From contig NZ_JAEKFI010000003.1 in assembly GCF_016650635.1 (NCBI RefSeq), positions 1,178,001 through 1,242,000 on the forward strand: a stretch of DNA of 64,000 nucleotides, given 5' to 3'. Positions 15,137 through 24,777 of this stretch are shown here, in pieces; within the stretch, counting starts at the first letter, position 1, and each line of letters begins with the position of its first letter. Made by a program: the position numbers and the translations under genes. The notes beneath the pieces were generated by a model. That model made no database searches, was not told where the DNA came from, and was given only the letters and a program-made list of their open reading frames with translations. This DNA comes from Pseudomonas sp. TH43. Its GTDB lineage: Bacteria > Pseudomonadota > Gammaproteobacteria > Pseudomonadales > Pseudomonadaceae.

Positions 15137-17470
15137 ATGCACCCCACCCGCCTCACGCCACTGGCGCGCACCCTGCGCAATCTCGTTCTCGGCGCCAGCC
15201 TGAGCTTCAGCGCCCTGCCCGCCGCACTGGCTGCCGACGCCAAGGCGTATCACATCGCGCCGTCGTCGCTGGAAAATGCGCTCAACCAGTTTGGCCGTGA
15301 AGCGGGCGTGCTGATTTCCTTTGGCTCGCAAGTCACCCGTGGTGTGCAAAGCCGTGGTCTGGAAGGCAGTTACACGCCGGAACAAGGCCTCAATGCGTTG
15401 CTTGAAGGCACCGGCCTGCAAGCGCGCGCCGAAGGCAATAACGCCTTCAGCCTGCAACCCTTGAGCGAAGCGACACTGGAACTGGACACCTCGAAAGTCG
15501 TCGGCGACTGGCTCGGTGACGCCGCGCAAATCAACGTCTTCGAACATCCCGGTGCCCGTGACGTGATCCGCCGCGAAGAATTTGAACGTCAGGGCGCGAC
15601 TCAAGCACGCGATGTGCTCAACCGCATCCCCGGCGTCAACGCCCCGGAAAACAATGGCACCGGCAGCCACGACATGGCGCTGAACTTTGGCATTCGTGGT
15701 TTGAACCCACGCCTGGCGGCACGCTCGACCGTGCTGATGGACGGTATTCCGGTGCCATTCGCACCTTACGGTCAGCCGCAACTTTCCTTCGCGCCAATCA
15801 GCATGGGCAACATGGACGCCGTCGACGTCGTGCGTGGCGGCGGCGCGGTGCGCTACGGCCCACAGAACGTCGGTGGCGTGGTCAACTTCGTGACCCGCGC
15901 ACTTCCCGATGAGCCCACCGTCAAAGGTGGCTTGCAGACTGAAACCAGCCCTTCGTCGAGCCATGACGGCTTCAAGACCAACGCCAATCTGTTGGCCGGT
16001 GGCACCGCCGACAATGGTCTGGGTGGCGCATTGCTGTATTCCGGCACCCGCGGCGGTGACTGGCGTGAACACAGCGACACCGAAATCGACGACCTGATCC
16101 TCAAGGGCAAATACCAGCTCGACGAAGCCAATAGCTTCAATGCCATGGCCCAATATTACGAAGGCAAGGCCGATATGCCCGGTGGCCTGAACGTCGCCGA
16201 CTACGATGCTGATCCCTATCAGTCGACGCGCCCCAAAGACCAGTTCTGGGGCCGACGCACGATGTTCAACTTCGGCTATCGCTATCAGGAAGATCGCCGC
16301 GAGTTCACCGCCAACACCTTCTTCACCAAGACCTTGCGCAGTGGTTATCTGGATCAGGGCAGCTTCCTCTCGCTGTCGCCACGCGAGTACTGGGTACGTG
16401 GCCTGGAAACCCGTTTCGCCCAAGGCTTCGACCTCGGCCCGACCAGCCACGAGGTCGGCGTCGGCTATCGTTACATCAACGAGGCCGGCCACGAACTGCG
16501 CTATCGCACGCCGATCGCCAGCAATGAATACCCGACCACCAATAGCCGCAACGACCGTGATACGCGCGGCGGCACCGAGGCCAACGCGTTCTTCGTCGAT
16601 GACCGCATCGACATCGGCAAATGGACGATCACCCCGGGCGTGCGCTACGAGATGATCGAGTCGCAACAGACCAACAACCTGACCAACGTCAAATACAAGG
16701 GTGACTACAACACCGCACTGCCGGCACTGAACGTGCTTTATCACCTCACCGACAGCTGGAATCTGTACGCCAACACCGAAGGCTCGTTCGGCAGCGTGCA
16801 ATACAGCCAGATGCCCAATCGTGTGAGCAGCGGCGAAGTGAAACCGGAGAAGGCGCGCACCTGGGAACTCGGTACTCGCTACGACAACGGTGCGTTGCGC
16901 GCGGAAATCGGTGCGTTCCTGATCAACTTCGATAACCAGTACGAAAGCAACCAGACCAATGACTCGGTGATCGCCCGTGGCGAAACCCGTCACCAGGGCA
17001 TCGAGACCAGCGTCAACTACGCGCTGGATGACTTGAGCCCGGCGCTGGCCGGCTTCGATGTCTACGCCACGTACGCATTCGTTGACGCGACCATTCGCGA
17101 AGATGGCCCGAACGAAGGCAATCGCGTGCCGTTCTCCTCGAAACACAAAGGCACGATTGGCGTGGGTTACACCGAAGGGGCGTGGAAGCTCAATCTGGAC
17201 AGCAGCTTCCAGAGCGACCAGTTCGCCGACAACGCCAACACCACCAAAGAAAGCGCCGATGGCAGCACCGGCAAAATCCCGGGGTACATGCTGTTCAGCA
17301 GCCGCGCAGGCTACGACTTCGGCCCGCAGTTATCGGATTTGAACGTGGCAGTGGGCGTGAAGAACATCTTCAACACGCAGTACTTCACGCGCTCGTTTGA
17401 TGACAACAACAAAGGTAAATATGTGGGGGAACCGCGCACGGTTTATGTGCAGACTTCCGTAGCGTTTTGA
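15137..17470 (+). CDS. fecA: Ferric dicitrate TonB-dependent receptor FecA
   Basis: A 777-residue outer-membrane receptor, close in length to E. coli FecA (774). It has a signal peptide, an STN signalling domain (about residues 35-110, YHIAPSSLENALNQFGREAG), a plug with the FecA hallmarks VVGDWLGDA, NRIPGVNAPENNGTGSHD and VLMDGIPVPFAPYGQPQLS, and a barrel with YLDQGSFLSLSPREYWVRG and DFGPQLSDLNVAVGVKNIF. Long blocks match my memory of E. coli FecA nearly word for word, so substrate assignment is firm. It ends VQTSVAF. It is induced through FecIR. No fecBCDE transporter genes are in the window; downstream lie repeats. Confidence 0.96.
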   Translation: MHPTRLTPLARTLRNLVLGASLSFSALPAALAADAKAYHIAPSSLENALNQFGREAGVLISFGSQVTRGVQSRGLEGSYTPEQGLNALLEGTGLQARAEGNNAFSLQPLSEATLELDTSKVVGDWLGDAAQINVFEHPGARDVIRREEFERQGATQARDVLNRIPGVNAPENNGTGSHDMALNFGIRGLNPRLAARSTVLMDGIPVPFAPYGQPQLSFAPISMGNMDAVDVVRGGGAVRYGPQNVGGVVNFVTRALPDEPTVKGGLQTETSPSSSHDGFKTNANLLAGGTADNGLGGALLYSGTRGGDWREHSDTEIDDLILKGKYQLDEANSFNAMAQYYEGKADMPGGLNVADYDADPYQSTRPKDQFWGRRTMFNFGYRYQEDRREFTANTFFTKTLRSGYLDQGSFLSLSPREYWVRGLETRFAQGFDLGPTSHEVGVGYRYINEAGHELRYRTPIASNEYPTTNSRNDRDTRGGTEANAFFVDDRIDIGKWTITPGVRYEMIESQQTNNLTNVKYKGDYNTALPALNVLYHLTDSWNLYANTEGSFGSVQYSQMPNRVSSGEVKPEKARTWELGTRYDNGALRAEIGAFLINFDNQYESNQTNDSVIARGETRHQGIETSVNYALDDLSPALAGFDVYATYAFVDATIREDGPNEGNRVPFSSKHKGTIGVGYTEGAWKLNLDSSFQSDQFADNANTTKESADGSTGKIPGYMLFSSRAGYDFGPQLSDLNVAVGVKNIFNTQYFTRSFDDNNKGKYVGEPRTVYVQTSVAF

Positions 17471-17504
17471 AATTGAAAAGCCCCTCATCGGAACGTCGCC
17501 CGCC

Positions 17505-17800
17505 TACTCCTCTCCGGGAGGGAGAGGAGACAGATTGGGGGATGCTGATGATTTTTCGCCGACCTGAAGGTGCTGTGCCGAATACATAGTCGACGTGGTT
17601 TTTCAGGTCGATGTACCTCTTCAGACACCTCGGTCGGCTCCCTCTCCTTCCGGGAGAGGTGGCTGATTTGGGGGGCTGCAGAAATACATCGACCTGAAAG
17701 TACTGTACGGAATCCACAATCGACTCGGTCTTTCAGGTCGATGTACCTCTTCAGACACCTCGGTCGGCTCCCTCTCCTTCCGGGAGAGGGCTGGGGAGAG
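17505..17800. repeat. Left hairpin-repeat array (two ~130-bp units)
   Basis: Each unit holds a GC-rich inverted motif (CCCTCTCC TTCC GGGAGAGG) and a long inverted repeat that opens CGACCTGAA and closes TTTCAGGTCG. Cores begin at 17560 and 17690, a 130-bp period. The last copy ends in a further CCCTCTCC hairpin about 60 bp before the DUF559 gene. No gene lies in 17471-17851. Confidence 0.88.
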
Positions 17801-17851
17801 GGTCATGGTCTACAGTAAAATTTCAAATCAACTTCACAAGGATCGTGAAGC

Positions 17852-18220
17852 ATGCAAACTCGCCCCACCCTCGCCCAATTCGCCCGCCAGTTACGCCTTA
17901 ATCAAACCGACTGCGAGCATCTGCTCTGGCAGAGATTGCGCTCACGTCAAATCGCCCACCTGAAATTTCGTCGGCAGTTTCCCTGTCCGCCCTACGTGCT
18001 GGACTTTTACTGTACTGAGCTGAAATTGGCGATTGAGCTGGATGGTGGCCAGCACTATGAAACGCCGGGATTGATGTACGACCAGCGCCGAACAGATCAT
18101 CTGTATAAGCAAGGCATTGAAGTCGTGCGCTTCAGTAATCTGGAGGTAATTCAGCAGATGGATGAAGTACTTGATCAGATCATGCGAATTGCGGCAATTC
18201 GAAGATCGCCCTCACCCTAA
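17852..18220 (+). CDS. DUF559 nuclease-fold protein embedded in repeat arrays
   Basis: A 122-residue protein of the DUF559/Vsr-like restriction-endonuclease fold. The N-terminal TDCEHLLWQRLRSRQIAHLKFRRQ is the family signature. The putative catalytic core is present: FPCPPYVLDFYC (aspartate), LKLAIELDGGQHY (E and D with GGQH) and the VVRFSNLEVIQQMDEVL end. The length is standard. The last few codons (RRSPSP) run into the first repeat of the right array, so the stop lies in repeat sequence. Function in DNA cleavage or repair is inferred from the fold only; its place between two arrays of one repeat family is notable. Confidence 0.88.
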   Translation: MQTRPTLAQFARQLRLNQTDCEHLLWQRLRSRQIAHLKFRRQFPCPPYVLDFYCTELKLAIELDGGQHYETPGLMYDQRRTDHLYKQGIEVVRFSNLEVIQQMDEVLDQIMRIAAIRRSPSP

Positions 18221-18778
18221 CCCTCTCCCGGAGGGAGAGGGGACAGATTGGGGGATGCTGATGATTTTTCGCCGACCTGAACGTGCTATGCCGAATCCAT
18301 AATCGACTCAGTCTTTCAGGTCGATGTACCTCTTCAGACACCTCGGTCGGCTCCCTCTCCTTCCGGGAGAGCTGGCTGATTGGGGGAGCTGCAGAAATAC
18401 ATCGACCTGAAAGTACTGTGCCGAATCCATAATCGACTCGGTCTTTCAGGTCGATGTACCTCTTCAGGCACCTCGCCGGCCCTCTCTCCTTCCGGGAGAG
18501 GTGGCTGATTGGGGGGGCCGCAGAAATACATCGACCTGAAAGTACTGTGCCGAATCCATAATCGACTCGGTCTTTCAGGTCGATGTACCTCTTCAAACAC
18601 CTCGGTCGGCTTCCTCTCCTTCCGGGAGAGGTGGCTGATTGGGGGGGCCGCAGAAATACATCGACCTGAAAGTACTGTGCCGAATCCATAATCGACTCGG
18701 TCTTTCAGGTCGATGCACCTCTTCAGACACCTCGGTCGGCTCCCTCTCCTTCCGGGAGAGGGCTGGGGTGAGGGGCTG
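18205..18778. repeat. Right hairpin-repeat array (four ~130-bp units)
   Basis: Cores begin at about 18273, 18403, 18532 and 18662, a period of 129-130 bp, in the same orientation as the left array. Each core runs from CGACCTGAAAGTACTGTG to TCTTTCAGGTCG with CCGAATCCATAATCGACTCG inside. Units are joined by TCCTTCCGGGAGAG hairpins and by the segment CTTCAGACACCTCGGTCGG. The units are nearly identical, with scattered single-base differences. The array terminates in GGGAGAGGGCTGGGGTGAGGG. Confidence 0.9.
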
Positions 18779-18819
18779 ACCTCTAATGCCCTGCGCAAAA
18801 AAGCGCCACGCAAACAAAA

Positions 18820-18843
18820 ACGGGCCTGCATTCGCAGGCCCGT
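18820..18843 (-). terminator. Terminator of the HPF-like gene
   Basis: Stem ACGGGCCTGC with GCAGGCCCGT and a 4-nt loop. On the minus strand it is followed by TTTTTGTTTG, a good intrinsic terminator, about 30 nt after the stop codon. Confidence 0.85.
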
Positions 18844-18874
18844 TCTCATTAGGTTGGCTTATAAAATCAGCGTA

Positions 18875-19282
18875 TCAGCTGTTGATCGCTGCCTGTTCGT
18901 TCTCATCAAACTCTTCCGCCAACAGCTTGTCGTTGGCCTTGCCGGTGATTGGCACCACAGCGGCGCGCGGTTTACCTCGCAGTTTGCCGAAAAGGTGCTC
19001 CAGGGCGTGCTCGAGTTTTTCGGCGGCGCCGTCGATCGCCTGTTCCAGCGAATCGGCTTTGTGGGTCACGGAAATCGGTTGATGGCCTTTTGGCCGCGCT
19101 TCCAGTTGGCAGCGCATGTCATGGGGACCAGGTTTGTCACCGTTCTCGTCGCTCAGGTGGACTTCGACACGGGTCAGGTCTTCTTCATAACGTTCGAGCG
19201 TGCTCTCAATGGTTGTACGTACCCACTCCTCCAGTCGTTGACTACTTTGAATATGGTTATCGCTGTTGACTTGGATTTGCAT
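18875..19282 (-). CDS. HPF/RaiA-family ribosome-associated protein
   Basis: A 135-residue protein of the sigma-54 modulation/hibernation-factor fold: MQIQVNSDNHIQSSQRLEEW at the start, the strand RVEVHLSDENGDKPGPHDMRC, then the helix DSLEQAIDGAAEKLEHALEHLFGKL. A basic linker and an acidic tail follow. It lacks the long C-terminal extension of long-form HPF. It probably binds ribosomes in stationary phase or stress. It is a stand-alone gene with its own terminator, not the rpoN-linked hpf. Confidence 0.82.
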   Translation of the reverse strand: MQIQVNSDNHIQSSQRLEEWVRTTIESTLERYEEDLTRVEVHLSDENGDKPGPHDMRCQLEARPKGHQPISVTHKADSLEQAIDGAAEKLEHALEHLFGKLRGKPRAAVVPITGKANDKLLAEEFDENEQAAINS

Positions 19283-19482
19283 AGTTCATCCCTTATTTCA
19301 GCTAGCTCGCGAGGGGCCTTGAATTGAATTTCCTGACCCCTTGGTTACAACAATCGGCCCGACTGCCAAACATTTCAACCCCTGAAAAAAGAAAAATATT
19401 CATTCGCAAAAAAAGCCGGACAACCAAGCAAAGCGCTGGTAAGGTCGGGAGTTGGGTCGCCTCGCAACCCTGCAAAATTTGC

Positions 19483-20430
19483 TCACAATTGCCCGTCATT
19501 CAACGGGTGCAAACTGCGAAAAATCCCCGCCTCTTCGACCAGCCAATCATGCACCGCACGCACGCCCGGATGGCTCAACGCCCCCGGTGCATAGAGCAAT
19601 ACGTAACGTTTGTGGTTGGGCACTGACAACCCGAACGGCACGATCAAAGTCCCTCGCTCCAGCTCATCATTGAGCAGCGTGCGCCGGGCAATCGCCACGC
19701 CCATACCGGCAATCGCCGCTTCGATGGTCAGATGATTCCGATTGAAGGTATGCCCGCGCCGTACGTCGGCCCCTTCAAAACCGATCGCATTCAGATAAAA
19801 CTCCCACTCCGCATATTCGTAACTGCCGCGCCAGGCAGTGATGTCGTGCAGTAACGGGAAATGCAGCAGGTCCGCCGGGCCATGCAGTGGCGGACGTCCG
19901 CGCAACAGACTCGGCGCACACACCGGGAAAATCTGCTCGTCGAGCAAGGCTGTGGATAACAACCCTGGATAACTGCCGTCGTTCAGATCAATCGCCAGAT
20001 CAAAGTCGCCCTCATGCAACGGCACGCTGCTGTCCTCGGCGACCAGCCGCAACTGGATGTCCGGATAGCGCTGTTGCAAGCGTGGCAGACGCGGCGTCAG
20101 CCATTTGCTGAGGAACGACGGAATCGATCGCAGACGTAAAATCCCGCTGATCATCCCGGCGTCGAGTCGGCGCAGCTCCGCATCAATGCTGCCGTACGCC
20201 TCGTTGACGGTAATGGCCAGGCGTTGCCCTTCCGCACTCAGCTCCACGCCGCGCGCGCGCCGGTGGAACAGGCGAAACCCGAGACGCTCCTCCAACTGAC
20301 GAATTTGCTGGCTGACCGCCCCCGGCGTGATGTGCAGTTCTTCTGCGCAACGGGTAAATGACAGGTGCCGCGCGGCACAGGAAAACACCTGCAGCCAGAC
20401 ATAGGTCTGGGCATGCAATTGACGACTCAT
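19483..20430 (-). CDS. LysR regulator, GcvA/DsdC type, probable regulator of serine genes
   Basis: A 315-residue LysR protein of the GcvA/DsdC branch, recognised from FSCAARHLSFTRCAEELHITPGAVSQQIRQLEERLGFRLFHR at residues 15-60, with the effector domain after about residue 92. It is divergent from sdaA-sdaC, with ~135 bp between starts. Control of L-serine deaminase and the serine permease is therefore likely. The gap 19283-19482 toward the HPF gene has no gene that I can see. Confidence 0.88.
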   Translation of the reverse strand: MSRQLHAQTYVWLQVFSCAARHLSFTRCAEELHITPGAVSQQIRQLEERLGFRLFHRRARGVELSAEGQRLAITVNEAYGSIDAELRRLDAGMISGILRLRSIPSFLSKWLTPRLPRLQQRYPDIQLRLVAEDSSVPLHEGDFDLAIDLNDGSYPGLLSTALLDEQIFPVCAPSLLRGRPPLHGPADLLHFPLLHDITAWRGSYEYAEWEFYLNAIGFEGADVRRGHTFNRNHLTIEAAIAGMGVAIARRTLLNDELERGTLIVPFGLSVPNHKRYVLLYAPGALSHPGVRAVHDWLVEEAGIFRSLHPLNDGQL

Positions 20431-20565
20431 CGTTTAGTCCTGCTAAAGGCTTACTTAGGAAGTTTCGTTAGTCACGTCGGACCGAGGTAGGCAGTATCGC
20501 CGACATTGCGCTTGTCCTACAAAAAATGGCGGCGATTCCTCTACCATTCCTTGTAAGGCTTTAGC

Positions 20566-21942
20566 ATGGCTATCAGTGTTTTCGATCTATTCAAAGTCGG
20601 CATCGGTCCGTCCAGCTCCCACACTGTCGGCCCGATGCGCGCCGCTGCGACCTTCGCCCAGGCGCTGATCGACCAGCATTTGCTCAACGATGTGCGCCGT
20701 GTCGAAATCCGTTTGTACGGTTCGCTGTCGGCCACCGGCGTCGGCCACGCGACCGACCGTGCCACGGTCATGGGGCTGATGGGCGAATGGCCGGACAGCA
20801 TTGATCCGTCGACCATCGATCCTCGCATCCAGCAACTGCGCGAAACCGGATCACTGTCTCTCGCGGGTCAAAGAGACATTGCCTTCAACTGGCAAAGCGA
20901 TCTCCTGCTGCTCGACGAGAGCCTGCCCTACCACCCCAACGCCATGTCGCTGACAGCCTTTGGCGAAAGCGCCGAGCTGTTCACGCAGACGTACTATTCG
21001 GTGGGTGGCGGTTTCATTATCGAGGCAGCGGAAGCCGAATCCGGTGTCGCGCCGGCCGGCGACGTGGTGTTGCCGTATGATTTTTCCAGCGCCGCCGAGC
21101 TGCTGTCACTGTGCAAGAAGCACAACCTGCGCGTGTCCGAACTGATGATGGCCAATGAGCGCGCGTGGCGCACTGACGCCGAAATCCGCCAAGGGCTGCT
21201 GCACATCTGGTCGGTGATGCGCGAGTGCGTCGAACAAGGCCTGCGCCACGAAGGCATTCTGCCCGGCGGCCTGAATGTGCCGCGCCGCGCGGCGAAACTG
21301 CACCGCAGCCTGTTGGAAATCGGCAAGCCGAATGTGATCAGTTCGACTCTGTCGGCGATGGAGTGGGTCAACCTGTTCGCCCTCGCAGTCAACGAAGAGA
21401 ACGCTGCTGGCGGGCGCATGGTCACCGCGCCGACCAACGGCGCAGCCGGGATCATTCCGGCCGTTCTGCACTACTACATGAAATTCAACCCTGAGGCGTC
21501 TGACGATGACGTCGTCGCGTTCTTTTTGGGCGCGGCCGCCGTCGGCATTCTGTGTAAGAAAAATGCCTCGATTTCCGGCGCCGAAGTTGGCTGTCAGGGC
21601 GAAGTCGGTTCGGCCTGCGCCATGGCCGCTGCCGGTCTTGCCGACGTGCTCGGCGCCACGCCAGAGCAACTGGAAAACGCCGCCGAAATCGGCCTTGAGC
21701 ACAACCTTGGCCTGACCTGCGACCCCGTCGGTGGCTTGGTGCAAGTGCCGTGCATCGAGCGCAATGCGATCGCTGCGGTGAAGGCGATCAACGCCACGCA
21801 AATGGCCCTGCGCGGCGACGGCAACCACTTCATTTCCCTCGACCGGGTGATCCGCACCATGCGCGATACCGGCGCCGACATGCATGACAAATACAAAGAG
21901 ACTTCACGGGGCGGCCTGGCTGTGAACTGGGTGGAGTGCTGA
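20566..21942 (+). CDS. sdaA: L-serine ammonia-lyase (4Fe-4S type)
   Basis: A 458-residue single-chain L-serine dehydratase that converts serine to pyruvate and ammonia in the cytoplasm. The beta domain begins at the N-terminus ([24 protein letters not shown]). The alpha domain contributes the iron-sulfur cysteines ([21 protein letters not shown] and [18 protein letters not shown]). The length matches SdaA (about 454-460). The adjacent sdaC permease makes this a serine-catabolism unit. Confidence 0.96.
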   Translation: MAISVFDLFKVGIGPSSSHTVGPMRAAATFAQALIDQHLLNDVRRVEIRLYGSLSATGVGHATDRATVMGLMGEWPDSIDPSTIDPRIQQLRETGSLSLAGQRDIAFNWQSDLLLLDESLPYHPNAMSLTAFGESAELFTQTYYSVGGGFIIEAAEAESGVAPAGDVVLPYDFSSAAELLSLCKKHNLRVSELMMANERAWRTDAEIRQGLLHIWSVMRECVEQGLRHEGILPGGLNVPRRAAKLHRSLLEIGKPNVISSTLSAMEWVNLFALAVNEENAAGGRMVTAPTNGAAGIIPAVLHYYMKFNPEASDDDVVAFFLGAAAVGILCKKNASISGAEVGCQGEVGSACAMAAAGLADVLGATPEQLENAAEIGLEHNLGLTCDPVGGLVQVPCIERNAIAAVKAINATQMALRGDGNHFISLDRVIRTMRDTGADMHDKYKETSRGGLAVNWVEC

Positions 21943-22028
21943 GGCGCATTCCCTGATCGCCCCGGCAGGCCGCACCCGACGGCCTGCCAACCGTGAGCCC
22001 GAGCAAGAATAATAACGAGGCGATAACG

Positions 22029-23330
22029 ATGACCGATGTACGTACACCTGCTGTCGAAAATCCCGCTGTAGACCTGACAGGCAAATCCGCAACGGCCCAC
22101 AAGGGCTGGAGCAAACCCGACACCACCTGGATGCTTGGCCTGTACGGTACCGCCATCGGTGCCGGCACTTTGTTCCTGCCGATCAACGCCGGTGTCGGCG
22201 GTTTCTGGCCGCTGCTGATTCTCGCGGTGCTGGCGTTCCCGATGACCTTCTTCGCCCACCGTGGTCTGACCCGTTTCGTCCTGTCCGGGCGCTCCGGGGA
22301 CATCACCGAAGTGGTTGAAGAACATTTCGGCATCGGTGCCGGCAAGCTGATCACGCTGCTGTATTTCTTCGCGATCTTCCCGATCCTGCTGGTTTACAGC
22401 GTGGCGCTGACCAACACCCTGAGCAGCTTCCTCGAACACCAACTGCACATTGCCCCACCGCCACGGGCGATCCTCTCGCTGGCGTTGATTCTCGGCCTGA
22501 TGACCATCGTCCGTTGCGGCCAGAACGTGATCGTCAAAGCCATGAGCGTGCTGGTTTATCCGTTCGTCGCGGCGTTGCTGCTACTCGCGCTCAGCCTGAT
22601 ACCGAACTGGAACGGCGCGTTCTTCGCCAGTGCGCAAGAAGCAATGCCGATGTCGGTGTTCCTCAAGACAATGTGGCTGGCAATCCCGGTGATGGTGTTC
22701 TCGTTCAACCACTCGCCGATCATCTCGGCCTTCGCGGTTGATCAAAAACAACGCTACGGCGATCAGGCCGAACGCAAGAGCAGCGGCATCCTCGCCATGG
22801 CGCACGGCATGATGGTGGTGACGGTGATGTTCTTCTGCTTCAGTTGCGTGCTGGCATTGTCGCCGGCGGATCTGGCAGCGGCGAAGGCGCAGAACATTTC
22901 GATCCTGTCGTACCTGGCCAACCACTTCCAGACCCCGGTCATCGCTTATGCCGCGCCGCTGATTGCGCTGGTGGCGATCACCAAATCCTTCCTCGGCCAC
23001 TACATCGGCGCCAGCGAAGGCTTTCAGGGCATGATCGTGAAAAGCCTGCGCGGCCGTGGCAAGGTGATGTCGGCGAGCTGGCTGAACCGCGCGACCGCGC
23101 TGTTCATGATCCTCAGTTGCTGGGCTGTAGCGACGTTCAACCCGAGCATTCTCGGCATGATCGAAACCCTCGGCGGGCCGGTGATTGCCTGCCTGCTGTT
23201 CCTGATGCCGATGTACGCCATCCGCCGCGTGCCGGCCTTGCGCCAGTATTCGGGTCAGGCTTCCAACGTGTTTGTGGTGCTGATCGGCCTGATTGCACTG
23301 TCAGCGATCATCTATTCATTCCTGCCCTGA
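22029..23330 (+). CDS. sdaC: Serine/proton symporter of the HAAAP family
   Basis: A 433-residue inner-membrane transporter with about eleven helices and the HAAAP entry motif WMLGLYGTAIGAGTLFLPINAG. I choose ATG 22029 (MTDVRTP) because GAGG lies 8 nt upstream; the earlier in-frame start has no ribosome site. It is 86 bp after sdaA and ends at a strong terminator. It should import L-serine for SdaA. Confidence 0.92.
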   Translation: MTDVRTPAVENPAVDLTGKSATAHKGWSKPDTTWMLGLYGTAIGAGTLFLPINAGVGGFWPLLILAVLAFPMTFFAHRGLTRFVLSGRSGDITEVVEEHFGIGAGKLITLLYFFAIFPILLVYSVALTNTLSSFLEHQLHIAPPPRAILSLALILGLMTIVRCGQNVIVKAMSVLVYPFVAALLLLALSLIPNWNGAFFASAQEAMPMSVFLKTMWLAIPVMVFSFNHSPIISAFAVDQKQRYGDQAERKSSGILAMAHGMMVVTVMFFCFSCVLALSPADLAAAKAQNISILSYLANHFQTPVIAYAAPLIALVAITKSFLGHYIGASEGFQGMIVKSLRGRGKVMSASWLNRATALFMILSCWAVATFNPSILGMIETLGGPVIACLLFLMPMYAIRRVPALRQYSGQASNVFVVLIGLIALSAIIYSFLP

Positions 23331-23348
23331 AAACGCGCCATAAAAAAA

Positions 23349-23376
23349 GGCGAGCCAAGCGGCTCGCCTTTTTTTT
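23349..23376 (+). terminator. Intrinsic terminator after sdaC
   Basis: GGCGAGCC AAGC GGCTCGCC followed by eight T; the preceding A-run makes it potentially bidirectional. It lies about 20 nt beyond the sdaC stop. Confidence 0.95.
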
Positions 23377-23429
23377 CGCCGTGTTCATTGTTCGACAAAT
23401 TTCCCGGCATGTCCCTTGCAAACTCCCCC

Positions 23430-23530
23430 TGTAGGAGCTGTCGAGTGAAACGAGGCTGCGATCTTTTGACCTTCATGACCGAAATCAAAACATTGAAGAG
23501 CAAAAGATCGCAGCCTGCGGCAGCTCCTGC
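23430..23530. repeat. REP-type inverted repeat pair
   Basis: CTGTAGGAGCTGTCGAGTG with GCTGCGATCTTTTG on the left, mirrored by CAAAAGATCGCAGCCTGCGG on the right. Fills the gap between sdaC and the DUF3509 gene. Confidence 0.8.
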
Positions 23531-23635
23531 ATGAGTAACCAGTACAGGACACGGAATGGCCGATGGTCTGGTATGGCGAACCAACCCGATCACGGCCGGT
23601 CAACAACTGCACGTTCAATCAGGCGGTGACGCATC

Positions 23636-23953
23636 ATGGACAATCCTTTTCAGATCATTACCGATGCCTTCGCGCCGGACTATCAGATCAACCTGAGCAT
23701 TCAGGGCCTGGACGGCAGCATCATGCTGACCCTGTCCAACAGTGGCCGCATCGTGGCCAAACGGATGATCAGCGCCGAACAGCGCAACGACCCGAAACGC
23801 CTCAAGCGTCTGGTGCAAAGCATTCAATTCGGCATCGCCATCGAACAGGGTCACAGCGCCATGGCGATCCTCGAAGCGATGACCAGCGGCGACGGGCTGA
23901 CCCCGCCACCGCCACAATCGCTCGGCCAGCCTCGGCAAGTCGCCGGGCTTTAG
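23636..23953 (+). CDS. DUF3509-like small conserved Pseudomonas protein
   Basis: A 105-residue soluble protein: a beta-strand start (YQINLSIQGLDGSIMLTLSNSGRIVAKRM) and helices with SAEQRNDPKRLKRLVQSIQFGIAIEQGHSAMAILEAM, then a proline-rich tail. It looks like the DUF3509 family known from pseudomonads, whose function is unknown. Its stop overlaps the end of the convergent psiE-like gene by 4 bp. Confidence 0.72.
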   Translation: MDNPFQIITDAFAPDYQINLSIQGLDGSIMLTLSNSGRIVAKRMISAEQRNDPKRLKRLVQSIQFGIAIEQGHSAMAILEAMTSGDGLTPPPPQSLGQPRQVAGL

Positions 23954-24450
23954 AGTTCGCCCTTCTCGACCTCGGGATGTTCACCAGAACCCGCACCTAA
24001 CTTGCGCTGCGGTTTCTCGATCTTCACCGAGGGAAATTGTGACGAGGCGTAACGCACCACCAGAATCGAGAACGCCAGCAGCAGAATCCCGCCGCACAGG
24101 TAGATGATGCCCATGTCCGGCGGGTTGTGGTGCGAAACGTTGGAGATCAGCAGGCGCGTCAGCGCGGTGATCGCCACGTAGATCAGGAAGCGCACCGGCA
24201 TGTGGTTGGTCTTGAAATAAATCCCGACCATCGCCCCGAGTTCCAGATAGATGAACAGCAACAGAATGTCATCGATCTTGATGTGGCCTTCCTCGAGCAT
24301 CCCGAGAAACTCCATCACCGCCGCCCACGCCGTCACCGCACCGATGGCGAACAACGCCAGGTAGTGGAAGGTTTCGACGAACAGGTTGCCCAGGGACTCG
24401 GCCAGTTGATGCACGTTTTGCCGCAGTTTCTCGGCCCAGTTTATTTTCAC
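23950..24450 (-). CDS. psiE: PsiE-family phosphate-starvation-inducible membrane protein
   Basis: A 166-residue protein with four membrane helices (YLALFAIGAVTAWAAVMEFLGML, IDDILLLFIYLELGAMVGIYF, MPVRFLIYVAITALTRLLI, GIIYLCGGILLLAFSILVVRY), the PsiE pattern. No clear Pho box was seen upstream. Function is unknown in general; the family is phosphate-starvation induced in E. coli. Confidence 0.85.
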   Translation of the reverse strand: MKINWAEKLRQNVHQLAESLGNLFVETFHYLALFAIGAVTAWAAVMEFLGMLEEGHIKIDDILLLFIYLELGAMVGIYFKTNHMPVRFLIYVAITALTRLLISNVSHHNPPDMGIIYLCGGILLLAFSILVVRYASSQFPSVKIEKPQRKLGAGSGEHPEVEKGEL

Positions 24451-24718
24451 GATGATGTTCCTTAGCCCGATTCGAGCGGATGATGCGTGTTGGACGTGAC
24501 GGTTTTCTGCACGTTTGCAGTTTCATGCAGAAAAGAGGCCACGCCATCATGGCGAGCCGCCACCAAACCCGCGCCGTGGCGTTTGGTCGCACCGCGCCCC
24601 GCGCCTGCAGGAGTGAGCCTGCTCGCGATGGCCCAACGCTGCCTCCCTGACAAACCCCAAATCCGGTCTACATTGAAAAGCCACTACCCATGGCGCAGGG
24701 ATTCGCTTATCCTTTTCG

Positions 24719-24734
24719 CTGTATATGGATACAG
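24719..24734 (+). promoter_or_regulatory. LexA (SOS) box upstream of yebG
   Basis: CTGTATATGGATACAG fits the CTGT-N8-ACAG SOS-box consensus exactly and lies 43 bp before the yebG start. The rest of 24451-24777 has only a lone REP half (GCAGGAGTGAGCCTGCTCGC near 24607). Confidence 0.88.
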
Positions 24735-24777
24735 TAGTCGTCAAGACAACTTAATGTGAAGGCATGTGAGGTGGTGA

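Noticed and set aside
15128..17146. 672-codon minus-strand open frame opposite fecA
   Set aside because: Antisense shadow of a near-certain fecA gene.
18205..18778. CRISPR array
   Set aside because: The ~130-bp units repeat over their whole length with no unique spacers, and no cas genes are near.
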